The notes beneath the pieces were generated by a model, which searched no databases, had not been told where the DNA came from, and saw nothing but the letters and a program-made list of their open reading frames with translations. From Rufibacter sp. XAAS-G3-1 (GTDB lineage Bacteria; Bacteroidota; Bacteroidia; Cytophagales; Hymenobacteraceae), in the NCBI RefSeq assembly GCF_013623775.1, contig NZ_JABFAM010000009.1, forward strand, positions 226,592 to 290,591: 64,000 bases of DNA, written 5' to 3'. A program made the position numbers and the translations under genes. Each line of letters begins with the position of its first letter. Within the stretch, counting starts at the first letter, position 1. Of this stretch, positions 61,004 to 64,000 are shown one piece after another.

Positions 61004-61369
61004 ATGGAAGCAGTTATCAGAACCGAACGCAATCTGTGCATCACCCACATCCTGCCCATCAGAGATGCGCTGGACATCCTAAGCGGAAAATGGAAGATTC
61101 CGATCATTGTGGCCCTTTGCGTGCACAAAAGGCGCTTTAAAGAACTGCACCGCGATGTGCAGGGCATTACCGCCAAAATGCTCTCCAAAGAACTGAAAGA
61201 GCTGGAAGTGAATAAACTGGTGAAACGCACTGTGCATGACACCTCCCCGGTCACCGTGGAATACTCTATCACCGAATACGGCCATAGCCTCACCCCTGTC
61301 ATCAATGAACTGCGCGACTGGGGCATGAAGCACCGCGACAAGATCATCTACCACCCAGAGGAGGTATAA
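61004..61369 (+). CDS. HxlR-family transcriptional regulator
   Basis: A 121-residue winged-helix regulator. The family signature DALDILSGKWKIPIIVALCV and ELHRDVQGITAKMLSKELKE are present, as is the conserved N-terminal cysteine (NLCITHILPI) that senses electrophiles or quinones in YodB/HypR relatives. Its divergent neighbour, a nitroreductase, is the likely target. The frame is open from 60917 but ATG at 61004 gives the normal length. Confidence 0.9.
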   Translation: MEAVIRTERNLCITHILPIRDALDILSGKWKIPIIVALCVHKRRFKELHRDVQGITAKMLSKELKELEVNKLVKRTVHDTSPVTVEYSITEYGHSLTPVINELRDWGMKHRDKIIYHPEEV

Positions 61370-61413
61370 AGCGTTTGGGGGCTGTTTTCTGGAAAACAGC
61401 CCCAAAACGCTTT
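61368..61413. terminator. Family palindrome acting as shared bidirectional terminator
   Basis: Arms AAAGCGTTTGGGGGCTGTTT and AAACAGCCCCAAAACGCTTT, one mismatch, between convergent genes with no other terminator; it overlaps both stop codons' flanks. The best evidence that the dispersed palindromes serve as transcript ends. Confidence 0.8.
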
Positions 61414-62674
61414 ACCCAATCAGCTTTTTGGCTTGCTCCATATCTATCTCCTTCTCCCATTTAGAGACGAAGATGGTGGCCACGGCGTTGCCGATGAGGT
61501 TGGTAAGCGCGCGCGCCTCACTCATGAACCGGTCTATGCCCAAGATTAGCGCCAGCCCCGCCACGGGAATGTTGCCCACAGCCGGCAACGTGGCGGCCAG
61601 CGTGATAAACCCACTCCCCGTCACTCCGGCGGCGCCTTTGGAGGTAAGCAGCAGCACCAGCAGCAAGGTCAGTTGGTGTCCGAAATCAAGGGGCGTATCC
61701 GTAGCCTGCGCCACGAACACGGCGGCCATGGTGAGGTAAATGGAGGTTCCGTCCAGGTTAAAGGAGTAGCCGGTGGGCACTACCAGCCCCACCACGGGTT
61801 TAGAGCACCCTATCCGCTCCAGTTTCTCGATCAAGTTGGGCAGTGCCGCCTCAGAAGATGAGGTTCCCAGCACAATTAGCAACTCTTCCCTTATGTAGCG
61901 CAACAGCTTAAAGATATTGAAGCCTATTAGTTTCATGACGGCGCCCAGCACGACTACTATAAAGACCAGGCAGGTCAGGTAGAAAGAACCCATCAACTGC
62001 CCCAACGCTCCCAAAGACGCCAACCCATAGCGGCCAACGGTGTAGGCCATGGCTCCCAACGCGCCCAAGGGCGCCACTTTCATGATGATGTGGATGACGG
62101 CGAACAAAGCATTGGAAATGGACTGGATGGCGATGTAAACAGGCCTCCCTTTCTCGCCTATTTTTGACAAACCAAAGCCAAACAGCACCGAGAAGAACAG
62201 AATCTGCAGCAAGTCGCCTTTGGCCAGAGCGTCAATGATGTTATTGGGGATGAGGTGCATGAAAAAGCCCAGCGCCCCGGTGTTCTCGGGTTTTTCACCG
62301 GCGCTGGTCATGGCAGAAAGGGCATCGGTATCCAGGCTGGCGGCGTCTACGTGCATGCCCACCCCAGGCTGAAGCAGGTTCACCACCAACAAACCCAAGA
62401 GCAAGGCCACCGTGGTGAGCACCTCAAAATACAGCAACGCCTTCACTCCTACCCGGCCCACCTGTTTCATGTCCTGCATACCGGCAATACCGGTGACAAT
62501 GGTACAGAACACCACCGGGCCAATCATCATCTTCACCAGCTTGATGAAGGCATCGCCCATGGGTTTCAGCTGCACCGCCAGGCCTGGCATGAAATGGCCT
62601 AACAGCACCCCAATGGCGATAGCGGTGATTACCTGAAAATAGAGGCTTTTGTAGAGAGGTTTCTTGCGGATCAT
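61412..62674 (-). CDS. Dicarboxylate/amino acid:cation symporter (DAACS family)
   Basis: A 420-residue GltP/DctA-type transporter with about eight membrane helices plus two re-entrant loops. Signature regions: [20 protein letters not shown], the serine-rich loop [37 protein letters not shown] and [13 protein letters not shown]. It imports glutamate, aspartate or C4-dicarboxylates with sodium or protons. ATG at 62674 ([16 protein letters not shown]) is the family start. Malate or fumarate uptake would feed Mqo, but that link is speculative. Confidence 0.93.
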   Translation of the reverse strand: MIRKKPLYKSLYFQVITAIAIGVLLGHFMPGLAVQLKPMGDAFIKLVKMMIGPVVFCTIVTGIAGMQDMKQVGRVGVKALLYFEVLTTVALLLGLLVVNLLQPGVGMHVDAASLDTDALSAMTSAGEKPENTGALGFFMHLIPNNIIDALAKGDLLQILFFSVLFGFGLSKIGEKGRPVYIAIQSISNALFAVIHIIMKVAPLGALGAMAYTVGRYGLASLGALGQLMGSFYLTCLVFIVVVLGAVMKLIGFNIFKLLRYIREELLIVLGTSSSEAALPNLIEKLERIGCSKPVVGLVVPTGYSFNLDGTSIYLTMAAVFVAQATDTPLDFGHQLTLLLVLLLTSKGAAGVTGSGFITLAATLPAVGNIPVAGLALILGIDRFMSEARALTNLIGNAVATIFVSKWEKEIDMEQAKKLIG

Positions 62675-62751
62675 GTACGCTGGCGTTTATGCAAAAGGCA
62701 AGAATAAGCAGATTTGCGTCAAGGAGCAAAAGTAGCCATACACTAACTCTC

Positions 62752-62787
62752 AGTTTTAAGCTTGTTTCTAAAAAACGGCCCGAAAAC
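62752..62787. repeat. Dispersed 40-bp palindrome copy
   Basis: CAGTTTTAAGCTTGTTTCTA and AAAACGGCCCGAAAACG; imperfect arms. Confidence 0.55.
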
Positions 62788-62854
62788 GAAATGGCCTTTT
62801 CTTGTATTCTTTCTTCGGCACCCGGTGAGAACTTGAGCCAAAGCAAACTTATTT

Positions 62855-62888
62855 ACGACAATTGTCGTTTATATAAAGACAATTGTTA
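62855..62888 (+). promoter_or_regulatory. Operator of the ParS/RES toxin-antitoxin operon
   Basis: A perfect 14-base palindrome ACGACAATTGTCGT (62855-62868) is followed by a second GACAATTGTT (62879-62888); the two GACAATTGT cores are 22 bases apart, two helical turns, as expected for an autoregulated antitoxin operator. It lies about 25-55 bases before the antitoxin ATG. Confidence 0.7.
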
Positions 62889-62911
62889 CCTTTACCTTAA
62901 CTCTTTTCCCT

Positions 62912-63340
62912 ATGGCTGCAGCACTGAACCTTGAAAACAATTTATCCAACAGCTTAGTTGATGATCGTGATATCTTGTTGCTGGTGCAGACGGTGAGGCA
63001 GGGAATCAAATATCCGCTTTTTGTGAAGATTGCGAGTCAGAGCCCGTTCAACCTAAGTGAATGGTCGGTGTTTCTGCATCTGTCTGAGCGCACCATTCAG
63101 CGGTATAAAAAGGAAAAGAAGACCTTTGACCCTATCCACTCTGAGAGAATACTGGAGGTGACCTTGCTGTACAAGCGCGGCATTGAGGTGTTTGGCAACC
63201 AGGAGAGTTTCAATGCCTGGCTAGAGGCGAAGAATGTGGCCTTGGGCGGCATTACCCCTAAAAGCTTGTTGGACACTACCTTCGGCATCAGTTTACTGAA
63301 AGACGAGCTCACGCGTATTGAACACGGTGTCTTGGCATGA
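62912..63340 (+). CDS. Xre/MbcA/ParS-type antitoxin
   Basis: A 142-residue antitoxin. Residues about 48-85 are an Xre-like helix-turn-helix (FNLSEWSVFLHLSERTIQRY), and 85-140 are the DUF2384 toxin-binding domain (ILEVTLLYKRGIEVFGN, FNAWLEAKNVALGGITPKSL and LLDTTFGISLLKDELTRIEH). It should neutralise the RES toxin encoded next and repress the operon through the palindromes upstream. The stop overlaps the toxin start (ATGA), indicating coupled translation. Confidence 0.92.
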   Translation: MAAALNLENNLSNSLVDDRDILLLVQTVRQGIKYPLFVKIASQSPFNLSEWSVFLHLSERTIQRYKKEKKTFDPIHSERILEVTLLYKRGIEVFGNQESFNAWLEAKNVALGGITPKSLLDTTFGISLLKDELTRIEHGVLA

Positions 63341-63798
63341 TGGTGTACCGCCTGAGCAAAGGCCTCTACAAAAACGACCTCTCCGGCCGCGGGGCCGAAC
63401 TGGCAGGCGGACGCTGGAACAGCAAAGGCATCGCCCTGCTCTACACCTGTGAATCGCGCGCCCTTTGCACCACCGAGATTGCCGTGCACACCCCCCTGGG
63501 CATTGTGCCCGTAGACTATTGGCTTATCACCCTGGAAGTACCGGATGACCTCCTGCTCGGCGAGGTACTCGTCCATCAACTTCCCGCTGACTGGAAGTCT
63601 TTTCCCCACCCCAATGTCACCCAGCTTATTGGCGATGCTTTTGTGCAGGAAGGCCGTCTGGTAGGGATGAAAGTCCCCTCGGCGGTCGTGCACGGTGACC
63701 ATAATTACCTGTTCAACCCGCGCCATCCCCTATTTGGGCAAATCACGCTGCTGGATACTGAGCCCTTCCCCTTTGATGAGCGTTTGTTTGTGAAGTAA
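63337..63798 (+). CDS. RES-domain toxin (NAD+ phosphorylase-type)
   Basis: A 153-residue RES toxin. The motif residues are visible: Arg in VYRLSKGLY, GGRWNSKGIALLYTCESRAL (Arg, Tyr, Ser) and LCTTEIAVH (Glu). Characterised homologues (MbcT, ParT, Res) consume NAD+ by phosphorolysis or ADP-ribosylate targets and stop growth. Complete length. Two ATGs are adjacent at 63337 and 63340; the first overlaps the antitoxin stop by 4 bases. Confidence 0.92.
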   Translation: MMVYRLSKGLYKNDLSGRGAELAGGRWNSKGIALLYTCESRALCTTEIAVHTPLGIVPVDYWLITLEVPDDLLLGEVLVHQLPADWKSFPHPNVTQLIGDAFVQEGRLVGMKVPSAVVHGDHNYLFNPRHPLFGQITLLDTEPFPFDERLFVK

Positions 63799-63936
63799 TA
63801 GTTGGGCGCAGGAAGGGTATTCTCTATCTTGGGCATGGGGAAGCTTTTAGGAATAGTAAACAGGTGGAGGGATTACGCAGATAGTGCCGATAAGCGTAAG
63901 TTGACGTATGTAAGATAGTTAGCCAAAATTTAAAAC

Positions 63937-64000
63937 ATGAAGAGCCGCTCTGTCGGATTTTTAGAAAAAGAATCAGCCCGAATAGCAGAAGCGGAAAAAT
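63937..64000 (+). CDS. Start of a gene truncated by the window edge
   Basis: ATG at 63937 opens a frame (KSRSVGFLEKESARIAEAEK) that is still open at base 64000. The Glu/Ala/Lys-rich sequence suggests a helix, but 21 residues are too few to identify it. It is 138 bases after the RES toxin gene and may be independent of it. Confidence 0.35.
   Translation, partial: MKSRSVGFLEKESARIAEAEK

Noticed and set aside
1..64000. tRNA or rRNA genes
   Set aside because: No cloverleaf-like sequence or rRNA segment was recognised by eye; a covariance search would be needed to exclude small RNAs.

Overview
The window is chromosomal DNA from a Bacteroidota bacterium, most probably Cytophagales/Hymenobacteraceae (Rufibacter/Pontibacter/Hymenobacter-like). 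Clues: a C-terminal type IX secretion sorting domain, Bacteroidota-typical families (DUF4296, DUF4920, DUF1573, DUF58/VWA aerotolerance genes, Bacteroidota-type TopA), starts without a clear Shine-Dalgarno sequence, TAnnTTTG-like promoter motifs, and moderate GC in genes with AT-rich intergenic stretches. No rRNA, tRNA, CRISPR array, prophage or transposase gene was recognised. The genus is an inference.

Layout. 1-5.3 kb: the 3' end of a PD-(D/E)XK-like protein, a T9SS-exported surface protein and malate:quinone oxidoreductase. 5.6-14.6 kb: a PPP-type phosphatase, an AddB-like nuclease, DUF4920, a CYP152 peroxygenase, DUF2062 and RmuC. 14.6-20.3 kb: a Gly-Thr-Thr repeat lipoprotein, pirin, an XRE-S24 repressor-like regulator and a subtilisin-like lipoprotein. 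20.3-25.3 kb: RecQ, then a polyamine operon (fused SpeD-SpeE, agmatinase-like ureohydrolase, small membrane protein). 26.1-36.8 kb: a compact chemosensory operon read leftward: ParA-like ATPase, a 1824-residue cytoplasmic receptor with about 15 HAMP-like modules, CheW, CheY, CheB with a degenerate receiver, CheA and CheC. 37-46.5 kb: SixA-like phosphatase, TopA, a sirtuin lacking the usual zinc cysteines, MenC, ergothioneine genes egtB-egtD and a MATE transporter. 46.5-58.7 kb: DUF922 metalloprotease-like protein, FAD/Rieske oxidoreductase, CsaA-like protein, DUF4296 lipoprotein, a DUF58/TM/VWA (Bat-like) operon, YggS, DUF423, DUF1573, a second PD-(D/E)XK-like protein, RecD-like helicase, thioesterase and NUDIX. 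58.7-64 kb: aldo/keto reductase, nitroreductase divergent from an HxlR regulator, a dicarboxylate symporter, and a ParS/RES toxin-antitoxin pair with a palindromic operator.

Most notable system: the cytoplasmic poly-HAMP chemoreceptor encoded next to an orphan ParA ATPase with a full CheW/Y/B/A/C set but no CheR. This resembles cytoplasmic receptor clusters positioned by ParA-like proteins (TlpT/PpfA in Rhodobacter), but with a very long HAMP array.

The second major theme is intergenic repeats: at least 25 copies of a roughly 40-bp palindrome (GGGCTGTTTT/AAAACAGCCC core), five MITE-like elements of about 160 bp with nested inverted repeats, three copies of a 300-450 bp composite repeat, a cluster of four GGAGTTCCACTCC hairpins, and [11 protein letters not shown] short tandem repeats. 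They fill nearly every gene-free stretch and occasionally enter coding linkers.
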